Below, one piece after another: positions 24,050 through 31,843 of a stretch of 64,000 nucleotides of DNA. The notes beneath the pieces were generated by a model. That model was given only the letters and a program-made list of their open reading frames with translations, did no database searches and was not told the origin of the DNA. This DNA is from UBA1450 sp964452355 (GTDB taxonomy: Bacteria; Patescibacteriota; Microgenomatia; UBA1406; GWC2-37-13): contig CAYVKV010000003.1 of NCBI GenBank assembly GCA_964452355.1, positions 1 to 64,000 on the forward strand, given 5' to 3'. The first letter of the stretch is position 1; each line of letters begins with the position of its first letter. The translations under genes and the position numbers were made by a program.

Positions 24050-24068
24050 GAGTCCCGCCATCCCGACA
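24050..24068 (+). repeat. Right 19-bp att-like repeat
   Basis: This is an exact copy of 22516-22534 without the rest of the tRNA. It lies 3 bases after the stop codon of the BRO/DinD-like gene. Confidence 0.85.
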
Positions 24069-24090
24069 AAGTAATTTACAATGGACACAT

Positions 24091-24468
24091 ATGAGAAAGC
24101 AATATTATTTTCAACCTTCAAAAAATGGATTCTATGCGTGGGATGTGGATAAACTTGTCGAAAAATCCAAAGACTTTCCTCAAATTTCGATTCCTCTCAC
24201 TCAGATTAAAGAACTAGATGAAAACTTTTGGTATCAAGGAAATGATAAAATGCCAACCTGTAGATCATTAGTCGACCATATGAAGTTGGTTCAAGAAACC
24301 AATCTCAAATATCCCGTTATTCTTTCCCAAAACGGACGTGTCATGGATGGGATGCATCGGGTGGCAAAAGCACTCCTCTTGGGTCAGAAAGAAATAAGAG
24401 CTGTGCAGTTTACAAAAGACCCTGAACCAGATTATGTTGACGTCCAAGAAGATGATTTGCCCTATTGA
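24091..24468 (+). CDS. ParB/sulfiredoxin-like domain protein
   Basis: This 125-residue protein carries a ParB-type core: ISIPLTQIKELDENFW, then YPVILSQNGRVMDGMHRVAK, matching the ParB/Srx nucleotide-binding pattern G.V.DG.HR..A. The acidic tail DYVDVQEDDLPY is variable. ParB-like folds bind CTP or ATP in many contexts, and this isolated domain has no helix-turn-helix, so it is not a partition protein. It lies 12 bases before a P-loop kinase gene and may work with it. Confidence 0.6.
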   Translation: MRKQYYFQPSKNGFYAWDVDKLVEKSKDFPQISIPLTQIKELDENFWYQGNDKMPTCRSLVDHMKLVQETNLKYPVILSQNGRVMDGMHRVAKALLLGQKEIRAVQFTKDPEPDYVDVQEDDLPY

Positions 24469-24480
24469 CATGAGAGAACT

Positions 24481-24996
24481 ATGAAAAACAAACCACCACC
24501 CACCCTTCACCTCATCTGTGGACTCCCCGGATCGGGGAAGACAACCCTTTCCAAAAAAATAGAATCTGAAACAGGAGCAATACGCTTTACGCCTGATGAA
24601 TGGATCAAAGATATCTGGAAAGAGTTGGCAGAAACGGAAGGAAATACCCATAGAGACCAGATCGAACAGCTCCAATGGATGATAGGAAGGCAGATTCTCA
24701 AATCCGGAACTGACATCATCATAGAGTGGGGCACGTGGGGAAAAGATGAACGAGACATCCTGAGAAATGAAGCACATGCACTCGGGTCAAAAGTGAAACT
24801 GTATTATCTTGAAGTATCAAAAGACCAGTTGAAAGAACGAATTTTGCAAAGAAATAAACAGTTGGGAGATCATGAATTCCACATGCCGGAAGACACCCTT
24901 GATGCGGAGCTTGACCGATATTTTCAAACGTTCCAAGTTCCGACTGAGGAGGAATTGGCTCGATATGACCTTGTGGAGAAATTAACATCTCAATAA
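24481..24996 (+). CDS. P-loop kinase (zeta-toxin/AAA_33 type)
   Basis: This 171-residue protein has P-loop GLPGSGKTT at 14-22 and FTPDEWIKDIW after it. IIIEWGTWGKDERDILRNEA follows, the usual D/E-W-G pattern of AAA_33 kinases, and then a lid-like LKERILQRNKQLGDHEF. Such kinases phosphorylate small molecules, sugars or RNA; the target is not known. A degraded copy of its C-terminal part lies at 26422-26583. The membrane-protein gene follows after 4 bases. Confidence 0.75.
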   Translation: MKNKPPPTLHLICGLPGSGKTTLSKKIESETGAIRFTPDEWIKDIWKELAETEGNTHRDQIEQLQWMIGRQILKSGTDIIIEWGTWGKDERDILRNEAHALGSKVKLYYLEVSKDQLKERILQRNKQLGDHEFHMPEDTLDAELDRYFQTFQVPTEEELARYDLVEKLTSQ

Positions 24997-25000
24997 TTTT

Positions 25001-25819
25001 ATGGACTTATTCACCACTCAGCTCCTCGCATCTTTTTTTGTCGGTGGAGGAGTAATAACCGTACTTTCGCTCATTGTCGAACGGGTTGATAAAAAATATG
25101 CGGGACTCATCCTTGCCTCTCCCACAACGACAGTTCTCGCACTATTCTTCTTGGGACTAACTATCGGTTCTGAGAATGTCCAACGTATCATCCCTGCTAC
25201 ATTTTTACCCCTTGGAATTAGTATTCTTTTTGCAGCAATCTATTTTTACTGGGCAATTTTTTTACACCGCTTTCACCTGAAAAAAATTCAAGAGATCGTT
25301 TTGACATACACGCTTAGTATATTTTTCTGGTTACTACTTATTCTTCCCGTAATCTTTTTGAGATTTTCAAATCTTTTATGGGGTATTGCTGCCTGCTTGG
25401 CACTTATCAGTCTCACGCATTTTCTCCTTTCTTTTTTTCCTCATAAAATTACCGCGCCAAATATAGTTACATATACCTTTTCTCAGAAAGTCGGAAGAGG
25501 AATATTTATAGGACTTGTCATCACGCTCATTGTTTATCTTGGTAAGACGCTGGGACCTTTTTGGGGAGGAGTTTTTAGTGTCTTTCCGGGGGCTTTCTCT
25601 GCAACACTGCCCATTTTTCACTGGTACAACGAGCCAAGAAATCTGTATGCATTTGTAAAGGGAATTCCCCTCGGTGCCCTATCGGTAATCATATATTTAC
25701 TTTCTGCTCTTTTTACTTTTCCTGCATTGGGTTATGGGTGGGGTACTGTGGTTGCATATATCGTAAGTCTTTTCTATATTGTGATCGTCTCGAAGTTTCA
25801 AAACAGGCTTAATACATGA
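25001..25819 (+). CDS. Polytopic membrane protein of unknown function
   Basis: This 272-residue protein has about eight hydrophobic segments. Two half-repeats stand out: GLILASPTTTVLALFFLG near residue 35 and GVFSVFPGAFSATLPIFHW near residue 190. Both carry a small-Pro motif in a membrane helix and suggest an inverted-repeat transporter-like fold. No charged active site is seen. It starts 4 bases after the P-loop kinase gene. Function not assigned. Confidence 0.7.
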   Translation: MDLFTTQLLASFFVGGGVITVLSLIVERVDKKYAGLILASPTTTVLALFFLGLTIGSENVQRIIPATFLPLGISILFAAIYFYWAIFLHRFHLKKIQEIVLTYTLSIFFWLLLILPVIFLRFSNLLWGIAACLALISLTHFLLSFFPHKITAPNIVTYTFSQKVGRGIFIGLVITLIVYLGKTLGPFWGGVFSVFPGAFSATLPIFHWYNEPRNLYAFVKGIPLGALSVIIYLLSALFTFPALGYGWGTVVAYIVSLFYIVIVSKFQNRLNT

Positions 25820-25860
25820 AGATCATTTCAAGAAATGATGAATAAAAAGGCAACTATGTA

Positions 25861-25878
25861 GTACACTTCCGAAATGTC
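25861..25878 (+). repeat. Palindromic repeat, copy 1 (ACACtTCCGAAaTGT type)
   Basis: GTACACTTCCGAAATGTC resembles the copies at 25931-25947 and 26396-26413 and, more weakly, 23154-23170. Each has ACACNTCCGNANTGT-like symmetry able to form a small hairpin. Confidence 0.5.
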
Positions 25879-25890
25879 TTTTTTAATCTC

Positions 25891-25920
25891 CTGTCATCCC
25901 CGACTTGATCGGGGATCCAG
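25891..25920 (+). repeat. REP-like palindromic element
   Basis: ATCCCCGA (25896-25903) and TCGGGGAT (25909-25916) form a strong stem with a 5-base loop, with outer CTG/CAG pairing. The motif TCATCCCCGACTTGATCGGG closely matches short palindromes dispersed in many bacterial genomes, notably Alphaproteobacteria. It lies in a non-coding gap between copies 1 and 2 of the smaller repeat. Confidence 0.7.
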
Positions 25921-25930
25921 AAGTAAAGAG

Positions 25931-25947
25931 TACACCTCCGAAGTGTA
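25931..25947 (+). repeat. Palindromic repeat, copy 2
   Basis: TACACCTCCGAAGTGTA is the most symmetric copy: TACAC pairs with GTGTA around CTCCGAA. Confidence 0.5.
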
Positions 25948-26033
25948 AGGTATAGAGCCTCACACGAGCCAGGAGTTGACACGAAGAGATAGAAGAAGTA
26001 TAATCGCAACGATTGAGAATTGATTTAGAAAAT

Positions 26034-26366
26034 ATGGCAGAAGCCCCAACATTTCAAGATGTACTACAAGATGCAACTGTGGATTTCCTTGCACGCGAAT
26101 CCAGTGTGTTAAGAGGATACCACCCATCGGCTCTACCAATCTTCCTACATCAATACGCTGCATTACTTTTACTACAACCTGATTTCAATAGTAAGAAGAT
26201 GGCTGCTGCAGTAATGCATATGACTAATAATAGTGAGAGTTGGGACGAAATTCCAACGGAGCTTCAGCTCGTGAGGGTGGCTCTGGCAGGATTCTATGAT
26301 GCTATGGTGCGGTGGGACATTATCCCCACCTCATCCCCCTTTCCGTCTGACAATAACGATCCTTAA
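26034..26366 (+). CDS. Small hypothetical protein
   Basis: This 110-residue mainly helical protein starts at ATG 26034 (a TTG at 26013 would add seven residues). It has FQDVLQDATVDFLARE, an aromatic/Leu-rich centre (IFLHQYAALLLLQPDF), and a Pro/Ser-rich tail. No motif or membrane anchor is recognised. It lies alone between the repeat cluster and the pseudogene fragment, and its reality rests on codon-like composition only. Confidence 0.45.
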   Translation: MAEAPTFQDVLQDATVDFLARESSVLRGYHPSALPIFLHQYAALLLLQPDFNSKKMAAAVMHMTNNSESWDEIPTELQLVRVALAGFYDAMVRWDIIPTSSPFPSDNNDP

Positions 26367-26395
26367 CCCAGATTTGTTGCGATGTTAATAATAAA

Positions 26396-26413
26396 GCACG
26401 CCTCCGTAGTGTC
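26396..26413 (+). repeat. Palindromic repeat, copy 3
   Basis: GCACGCCTCCGTAGTGTC is followed by CTTTTTATAAGGAC, much as copy 1 is followed by TTTTTTA. It directly abuts the pseudogene fragment. Confidence 0.45.
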
Positions 26414-26421
26414 CTTTTTAT

Positions 26422-26583
26422 AAGGACTTAGGAAAGCATGAGTTTCTGATGTCTGAAGATAAAGTTGATATTGAACTTGACAGTTACTTCAAAACATTTA
26501 AAGTACCAACTCTGGAAGAGATTGAGGGGAATAACTATGTGGGGATTTTGAGAACATCTTGTATTGCGGAGGTCATGTTATAA
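26422..26583 (+). pseudogene. Degraded C-terminal fragment of the P-loop kinase at 24481-24996
   Basis: Translation from 26422 reads KDLGKHEFLMSEDKVDIELD, then SYFKTFKVPTLEEIEG. The intact kinase reads KQLGDHEFHMPEDTLDAELD, then RYFQTFQVPTEEELAR, at the same place. The similarity runs about 38 residues and then turns into unrelated codons ending at TAA (26581-26583). The N-terminal kinase domain is missing and no good start is present. A repeat copy abuts its 5' edge. Confidence 0.7.
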
Positions 26584-26666
26584 TAAAAATTGCTGTATTC
26601 AAATAGCTATTTCACCATTTAAGGAAAAATTAGAACACTTCGAAATATTGTTATTTATAAACCAAT

Positions 26667-27581
26667 ATGGATCGTATTGAATCACGCCCAAAGAATGATC
26701 AAATTACACGTAGACAATTTTTGAAAGTAGCGGGTGAAAAAACTCGAGATGCATTTTTTGTCGCACAGGCTATTCATCATACGCCATTTTTTCTTCGAGG
26801 AATGCAAGATGTTGTTGAGAATATTACACATGCGGAAGCCAAGAGAATATTTGGCGCTTTCGATGAAATCCCATTCACAAACTCCGTAACTAGGAAACCT
26901 TTCGATATTCCACCGTTAAATGCAGTACAATTATCCAGATTTACCCAACACCCTCTTTGGGGAGCCCGTATAGTAAATAAAATTGGTCCCGAATTAGTTG
27001 ATAGTATATGTATAATTCCTCATCCTGTGAATGTCGAACGTGGTGCAAAAAGCACAGGAGTACTTCAGATTTTACTGCAAGATCGAATATTTGATGATAC
27101 CAAAACAATGGATGGTACCAGAAAAACTCGTAATCTAAGCGTTGGATTATTTGATATTTCAAACGCTACACCAGATAAGGGTTTTACGCTCCAATCAAAT
27201 AATGAAAATGATCTACCAGTCGTCACCACTGGGGGCGCTAGAACAGATATATTAGAACAATTCAAGAAGGGGCAGATTAGAACTATTGATCAAAGCACAT
27301 TTCTTGGAAGTCGTCATACCCGAACCGGAATTAAAGATGGGTATGATCAAGAATTTTTAGTTTTCGACCCTCAGACGAAACCGAGCTACATCGGTGTAAG
27401 GACCTGGCATAGAATTTTAGCAGGAGAATATAGCAATGCATTAGTTGCTGAAAACATTGAACATCTTCATCTAGGATTACTGTTTGATATAGAGAAACCA
27501 GATAACACCAATCAAGGAAAAGTACCTAATGATAATTGGGCAGAATTCGTACCCTTGTCTCATTATTTTCCTACAGGATGA
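26667..27581 (+). CDS. Hypothetical protein with a twin-arginine-like N-terminus
   Basis: This 304-residue protein starts with DQITRRQFLKVAGEKTRDAF, containing the Tat-type motif T-R-R-x-F-L-K at about 14-20. The following segment (AFFVAQAIHHTPFFLRGM) is only weakly hydrophobic, so it may be retained or a relic. The rest is soluble, with VVTTGGARTDI, HRILAGEYSNAL and AENIEHLHLGLLFDI; no family is recognised. Composition is AT-rich compared with core genes. It stands alone with 85 and 233 non-coding bases on either side. Confidence 0.6.
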   Translation: MDRIESRPKNDQITRRQFLKVAGEKTRDAFFVAQAIHHTPFFLRGMQDVVENITHAEAKRIFGAFDEIPFTNSVTRKPFDIPPLNAVQLSRFTQHPLWGARIVNKIGPELVDSICIIPHPVNVERGAKSTGVLQILLQDRIFDDTKTMDGTRKTRNLSVGLFDISNATPDKGFTLQSNNENDLPVVTTGGARTDILEQFKKGQIRTIDQSTFLGSRHTRTGIKDGYDQEFLVFDPQTKPSYIGVRTWHRILAGEYSNALVAENIEHLHLGLLFDIEKPDNTNQGKVPNDNWAEFVPLSHYFPTG

Positions 27582-27814
27582 CCGTATCATCCTCAGATAA
27601 GTTCTGGACTGCGCTTCAATTCACCCCAACAAAAATATAGAATTGAATCACAGACCGCGACTCGCAAAGACTTCTCATTTGCAGATATACGCTAAACTAT
27701 CACTATGTCGTGGATCGTATACTCCCGCATGAATTTTAATGACTGAACTTACATGGGAGATATTGAGGAAGATTGTGAGGTAAGAGGAGAGCAAAAATAG
27801 AATATAATAAGCGT

Positions 27815-28108
27815 ATGCAATTTATCATTACCGCACATGACTATAAAAAAAGTGGTTTAGAAAGAAGACTCGCTTCACGCAAAGATCATATCGCAATGGG
27901 AGACCAAATGAAAGCCGCAGGCAACTATCTTATGGGCGTTGCACTTCTCAATGAAAAGAACCAAATGATTGGATCTGTCATGATTCTTGATTTTCCCTCA
28001 CGAAAGGAATTGGACAAGTGGCTAAAAGTCGAACCATATGTAGTAAATAGTGTTTGGGAAAAAATTGAGATTGTACCTTGTAAAGTAGGACCTACTTTTT
28101 TGAAGTAA
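27815..28108 (+). CDS. YciI-like protein
   Basis: This 97-residue protein of the YCII-related family is a dimeric ferredoxin-like fold of uncertain function. It has FIITAHDYKKSGLERRLASR, then HIAMGDQMKAAG, IGSVMILDFPSRKELDKWL, and PYVVNSVWEKIEIVP, which match the family. A TATAAT box (27803-27808) ends 6 bases before ATG, predicting a leaderless transcript. The next membrane-protein gene starts 1 base after the stop. Confidence 0.8.
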   Translation: MQFIITAHDYKKSGLERRLASRKDHIAMGDQMKAAGNYLMGVALLNEKNQMIGSVMILDFPSRKELDKWLKVEPYVVNSVWEKIEIVPCKVGPTFLK

Positions 28109-28109
28109 A

Positions 28110-28505
28110 ATGCGGGCTATTTTTCCAATTTTTATGCAGACTAAAAAAATTAAACATAAGGTGCATGGAGGAATTTTGGCTATTATTGGATTCCTCCTTT
28201 CTCCGTTATCATGGTGGAATGATCTTGTTTTAAATATTCCTTTAGCGTACTTATTCGGCTCATTTTTTGGATTATTCTCGAAACAACTATTTTTACCTGC
28301 ATTTGTCCTTGGATATTGGCTGACAAATATTGTCGGATTAATATTATTACATCATGGGGTGAAAAAAATGGTGAAGAATGAGTCTCCGCTATATTCAAAA
28401 AGGGAACTACTGAAGGATTTTGTTCTGTCGATTTTATATACACTATTCGTCATTTTTCTCGTAAAAATGGGCTGGCTCAAATTTCCTTCAGAATATTTCA
28501 AATAA
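28110..28505 (+). CDS. Small membrane protein of unknown function
   Basis: This 131-residue protein has three to four hydrophobic segments (GGILAIIGFLLSPLSWW, NIPLAYLFGSFFGLF, LPAFVLGYWLTNIVGLILL, LLKDFVLSILYTLFVIFLV). An ATG at 28134 is an alternative start. It is probably co-transcribed with the YciI-like gene. No family assigned. Confidence 0.6.
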   Translation: MRAIFPIFMQTKKIKHKVHGGILAIIGFLLSPLSWWNDLVLNIPLAYLFGSFFGLFSKQLFLPAFVLGYWLTNIVGLILLHHGVKKMVKNESPLYSKRELLKDFVLSILYTLFVIFLVKMGWLKFPSEYFK

Positions 28506-28584
28506 GATTTTGTAAACGCAACCTTTCAAGTATCGGTTTATGAGGAGATGGGGGAGAAATAAGAGTTATAATATAGGCATTCAT

Positions 28585-29019
28585 ATGGAAAATAAAGCTA
28601 TCGAAATACTAAAGTCAAATAAGTACCTTTCTCTCGGTACGACCGATGGAATTATTCCTTGGGTTGCTCCGGTTTTTTACTGCATGGACGAAAATTTCAA
28701 CTTCTACTTTATTTCACAATTGGATTCTCTTCATAGTATTCATATGCAAAAGCAACCTCTCGTATCGTTTGCCATTTTTGATTCTCATCAACCTGAAGGT
28801 GAAGGAAATGGCGTACAAGGAGATGGTACGGTTGCACTTTTGGAGGGAGCTGATATCACCAAAGGTCTCATGTATTACAAAACAACGTTTATCAAACTTG
28901 ATTTAGCTTCCTTGACTGCCCCTGCACCATACAGACTTTTCAAGATTACAACAAAGCATTTCTATATCCTTGATCCAGAGGCTGAAACTGACAAGAGAAT
29001 TGAAGTGGTCATAAAATAA
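28585..29019 (+). CDS. Pyridoxamine 5'-phosphate oxidase-like flavin-binding protein
   Basis: This 144-residue split-barrel protein has KYLSLGTTDGIIPWVAPVFY, NFYFISQLDSLHS, VSFAIFDSHQP and RLFKITTKHFYIL, in the order of PNPOx/YhbP-like FMN-binding proteins. A TATAAT box lies at 28567-28572. It is clearly related to the protein at 31361-31837. The substrate is unknown. An upstream in-frame start at 28540 is not supported. Confidence 0.75.
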   Translation: MENKAIEILKSNKYLSLGTTDGIIPWVAPVFYCMDENFNFYFISQLDSLHSIHMQKQPLVSFAIFDSHQPEGEGNGVQGDGTVALLEGADITKGLMYYKTTFIKLDLASLTAPAPYRLFKITTKHFYILDPEAETDKRIEVVIK

Positions 29020-29168
29020 GGGTAAAGGTGGTTTTAAATTCAGAAATCTTGTCGACCTCGCAGCACCTATGTATTGGGGGATCGTGAAATGAATAAGGAT
29101 TGAAGTAAAAAAAATCTCAATTTATAGTGAGGACACCCAAGCAGTGCTTAACTAATGAAATTAATTCT

Positions 29169-29870
29169 ATGAAAATCTTGAAGAATATAAGTAGTCGTTT
29201 CGACATTTCGCGACTTACCAAATCACCTTATTTTATTAGGATGATTTTTACTGTTTATTTTCTCACCGTATGTATGCTATCCATTCATTTTTTTCTCTTC
29301 GTACTAGATTTGGGAGGCCTTACCTTGGAATATTTAAGAGAAAATGTACTATTTTATTTACTCTACTATGTTGCTCCTATCGGTATTGCAGTTCTCGTTT
29401 TCTCCCTAGTCGACAAAATAAAAAGCTATAGGATTTTTTACGTTTTCTCAGGTGGCCTACTTATTCTTTCTATATTTATCAACTTTAACATCGAGTGGAT
29501 TTTATTTAATCCCCGAGATGCTGATATTCTTGCAATTTTAGCAATTGTCACAATTTTAATTGTTAGCTTCTCTCTAACAAAATACTGGACTCTCATATTT
29601 ATTAACAAAAAATATGAGCTTATTAAATTGAGTTACCTCCCTCTGTTAACATGTATTCTTTGGATAATCGTTGAAGCGTATTCATCTTACTCCGGAAAAC
29701 CAACACCCATTTTGCTCATTTATGAAACCGTGGGGACATTCATTTTCAAATATACGACAATCAATATTTTTTACTTGGATTACTACGGGTTTATACCGGT
29801 GTTCTTGAGCTTGACGGCAACAATTGTCCTTCACATATCTTGGTGGATTCATAATAAATACGTCAAATGA
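29169..29870 (+). CDS. Polytopic membrane protein of unknown function
   Basis: This 233-residue protein has about six transmembrane segments separated by short loops. They start with MIFTVYFLTVCMLSIHFFLF and end with IPVFLSLTATIVLHISWWIH. There is no conserved catalytic motif. ATG 29169 fits better than the upstream GTG at 29127. It is isolated between non-coding gaps and is AT-rich. Confidence 0.6.
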   Translation: MKILKNISSRFDISRLTKSPYFIRMIFTVYFLTVCMLSIHFFLFVLDLGGLTLEYLRENVLFYLLYYVAPIGIAVLVFSLVDKIKSYRIFYVFSGGLLILSIFINFNIEWILFNPRDADILAILAIVTILIVSFSLTKYWTLIFINKKYELIKLSYLPLLTCILWIIVEAYSSYSGKPTPILLIYETVGTFIFKYTTINIFYLDYYGFIPVFLSLTATIVLHISWWIHNKYVK

Positions 29871-29979
29871 CGCATTCAAACTAAAAGACGGGAGAGTGCT
29901 TTTTGAGGTTTGAATATGCAGAGGAGATACTACAAACTTTAGACTGATCGACATAACCTACGATGACTGGATCCTGAAT

Positions 29980-30001
29980 CCAAACTTCGCTAAAGCTTTG
30001 G
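29980..30001 (+). repeat. Imperfect hairpin in the 29871-30079 gap
   Basis: CCAAACTT (29980-29987) can pair with AAAGCTTTGG (29992-30001) with one unpaired position. The 209-base gap around it holds no gene that I can support. Confidence 0.35.
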
Positions 30002-30079
30002 AAGGGCACGGCCTCTTTCAGTTCCTCACCCGCTCTACGTTAGATTGAAGGAATCGTATTTTTCTGCTTTAATGAGAGG

Positions 30080-30694
30080 ATGGATACAAGTTCTGTAGGA
30101 TTTCGAATCCCATCATTTATTGATATTCTCACGTTTCTTATTTTTCAATTGTGGCCGGCGGCGATCTGTGTATATCTTATTCTCTATGGACTTCTCAAGC
30201 GATTCCTCCAAAGAATAAAGCATCCGCTTATTGGTATCTTTTCTATCCCTCTTGTTATCTTCTTGATCTTTTGGATATATGAACTTTTTGTTACTTTCAG
30301 TGAACCAGATTATTTTAAATCCACGGTTTCTGGCTTATTTGGTTTTTTTGTTGCTATTAGTATCATTTCTTTATGTAGCGTGCTTCCAGTTACTTTACTT
30401 CTATTCCTCCTGAAAAAAGGTCGTGCCATTGCACTCTTGTATATTGTTATGTTCGTAAGTCTTTTTTTGTTTTTTTATCCAAAATCTCAGCTTACATTTT
30501 ATGATAGCAATGAGCGAATGGTTCCAGCTCGGGAATGTGCATGCCTAGGTATTTCTGAAAATAATATAACTGAGTACTACGACAGGGTAGAGCACCGGTG
30601 TTTTGGGATTCCAATTTCGTGTAAAGAAACGACCAAAGATCTCTGCCCGTTTGTGATGGAAGGCGCACCCTGTAGATATTATGAATATGATTAA
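30080..30694 (+). CDS. Membrane protein with a Cys-rich C-terminal domain
   Basis: This 204-residue protein has four hydrophobic segments over residues 10-140 (for example FLIFQLWPAAICVYLILYGL). A roughly 55-residue tail outside the membrane carries six Cys (ECACLGISEN, HRCFGIPISCKET, LCPFVMEGAPC), likely disulfide-bonded. The function is unknown. The Cys-rich tail and its position after the helices suggest an extracytoplasmic domain. Confidence 0.6.
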   Translation: MDTSSVGFRIPSFIDILTFLIFQLWPAAICVYLILYGLLKRFLQRIKHPLIGIFSIPLVIFLIFWIYELFVTFSEPDYFKSTVSGLFGFFVAISIISLCSVLPVTLLLFLLKKGRAIALLYIVMFVSLFLFFYPKSQLTFYDSNERMVPARECACLGISENNITEYYDRVEHRCFGIPISCKETTKDLCPFVMEGAPCRYYEYD

Positions 30695-30717
30695 AGGTAG
30701 CGAAATATTATGAGATA

Positions 30718-31326
30718 ATGACCTATTACAGATTTTATTTTGCTTCTATGTTGACTACAAATCGAACATCTGAATACCCGATAAACGATATAATCCTCAA
30801 TCGCTGGTCGCCACGCGCTATGACGGGAGAATCAATTGATGATGCCACGCTCATGTCTTTCTTTGAAGCCGCACGATGGGCGCCATCTTCGATGAACAAT
30901 CAACTAGTGAGATTTGTGTACGCAAAAAGAGACGCTGAACATTTTCAGAAGTTTATGAACGTGCTTGTCGAATTTAATCAGAAGTGGTGCTCCAGTGCTG
31001 CGGCACTTGTCATGATCATTTCACGAAAAAAGTCCTATCACAAAGACATGCCACAGCCGTCACACGCGCTTGAATCGGGTGCATGTATGCAAAATCTGAT
31101 GCTTGAGGCAAGTAGCAGAGGATATGTAGTTCACGGCATGACTGGCTTTGATTTTGATGCAGCACACAAACTTCTTGGACTCAGTGAAGATTGGCAAGTC
31201 GATGTGATGCTTGCAATCGGTGTATTTGACAAAGCAAAGTCTGAGGAAATGAACGAAGAAATATCTGATCGCAAACCTCTTTCTGAGCTTGCCTTTGAGG
31301 GAGTGCTGCCGGTAGATTTTGAATAA
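30718..31326 (+). CDS. Nitroreductase-family FMN oxidoreductase
   Basis: This 202-residue NAD(P)H-dependent flavoenzyme has ILNRWSPRAMTGESI (the FMN phosphate-binding start), EAARWAPSSMNNQ, and PSHALESGACMQNLMLEA. The C-terminal half has GLSEDWQVDVMLAIGVFD and ISDRKPLSELAF. The reductase substrate is unknown. Start choice: ATG 30718 lies 6 bases after TATTAT, a possible leaderless start. ATG 30748 would give an N-terminus more typical of the family. Confidence 0.88.
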   Translation: MTYYRFYFASMLTTNRTSEYPINDIILNRWSPRAMTGESIDDATLMSFFEAARWAPSSMNNQLVRFVYAKRDAEHFQKFMNVLVEFNQKWCSSAAALVMIISRKKSYHKDMPQPSHALESGACMQNLMLEASSRGYVVHGMTGFDFDAAHKLLGLSEDWQVDVMLAIGVFDKAKSEEMNEEISDRKPLSELAFEGVLPVDFE

Positions 31327-31360
31327 CTATTTTTTGTCATGATAAAATTTATGCGATGAT

Positions 31361-31837
31361 ATGGCTGATTTAAAACTGACAAAACAACATGTTCTTGATT
31401 TTTTGAAAAAGCACAAACTCATGTCGATTGCGACATACGGCGATCATCCGTGGATTGCATCGGTGTACTATTCGAACGACGACGACATGAATATTTATTT
31501 TTTAAGCAGCCCAGAGACGCTTCATGCACGACATATTGCCAAAAATGAACGTGTCGCTATTTCAATCGCTGCTTCTGATCAAAAACCTTCAGATACCAAG
31601 CGCGGCTTGCAGCTTTATGGAGAAGCACAACAAATCTCAGACGGCGCAAAGATTCAACACGCGCTGAGACTCTGGAAAGAAACCTTGAATATCTCCGATC
31701 CCCTTCTCACCTATCAAAACATGATGAAGAAAGTGGTGAAGGGGAGAATGTATCGTATCACACCGAAAAAGATAAAGTTGTTTGACCAGCATTTATTTGA
31801 TGTCGATGATGGACAGGAACCGGTGTTATTGGTATAA
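31361..31837 (+). CDS. Pyridoxamine 5'-phosphate oxidase-like flavin-binding protein
   Basis: This 158-residue split-barrel protein has FLKKHKLMSIATYGDHPWIA, NIYFLSSPETLHARHIAKN, LYGEAQQI, then MYRITPKKIKLFDQ. It shares motif order and spacing with the protein at 28585-29019, so the two are paralogs. It follows the nitroreductase gene closely, consistent with flavin redox chemistry in one transcript. The prepilin gene begins 6 bases after its stop. Confidence 0.77.
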   Translation: MADLKLTKQHVLDFLKKHKLMSIATYGDHPWIASVYYSNDDDMNIYFLSSPETLHARHIAKNERVAISIAASDQKPSDTKRGLQLYGEAQQISDGAKIQHALRLWKETLNISDPLLTYQNMMKKVVKGRMYRITPKKIKLFDQHLFDVDDGQEPVLLV

Positions 31838-31843
31838 ATAAGT

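Larger units (their letters stand above)
22516..24068 (+). mobile_element. Putative small integrated element at tRNA-Pro
   Basis: A perfect 19-bp direct repeat bounds this 1.5-kb segment. One copy (22516-22534) is the 3' end of tRNA-Pro; the other (24050-24068) stands alone. This is the footprint left when an element integrates into a tRNA 3' end and restores it. Cargo is a peptidase S51 gene and a BRO/DinD-like gene, the latter typical of phages and plasmids. No integrase is present, so the element is either decayed or moved in trans. An alternative is a simple local duplication. Confidence 0.55.

Noticed and set aside
25891..25920. Strong hairpin as a transcription terminator
   Set aside because: No T-run follows on either strand, and the motif matches a dispersed palindrome type better.
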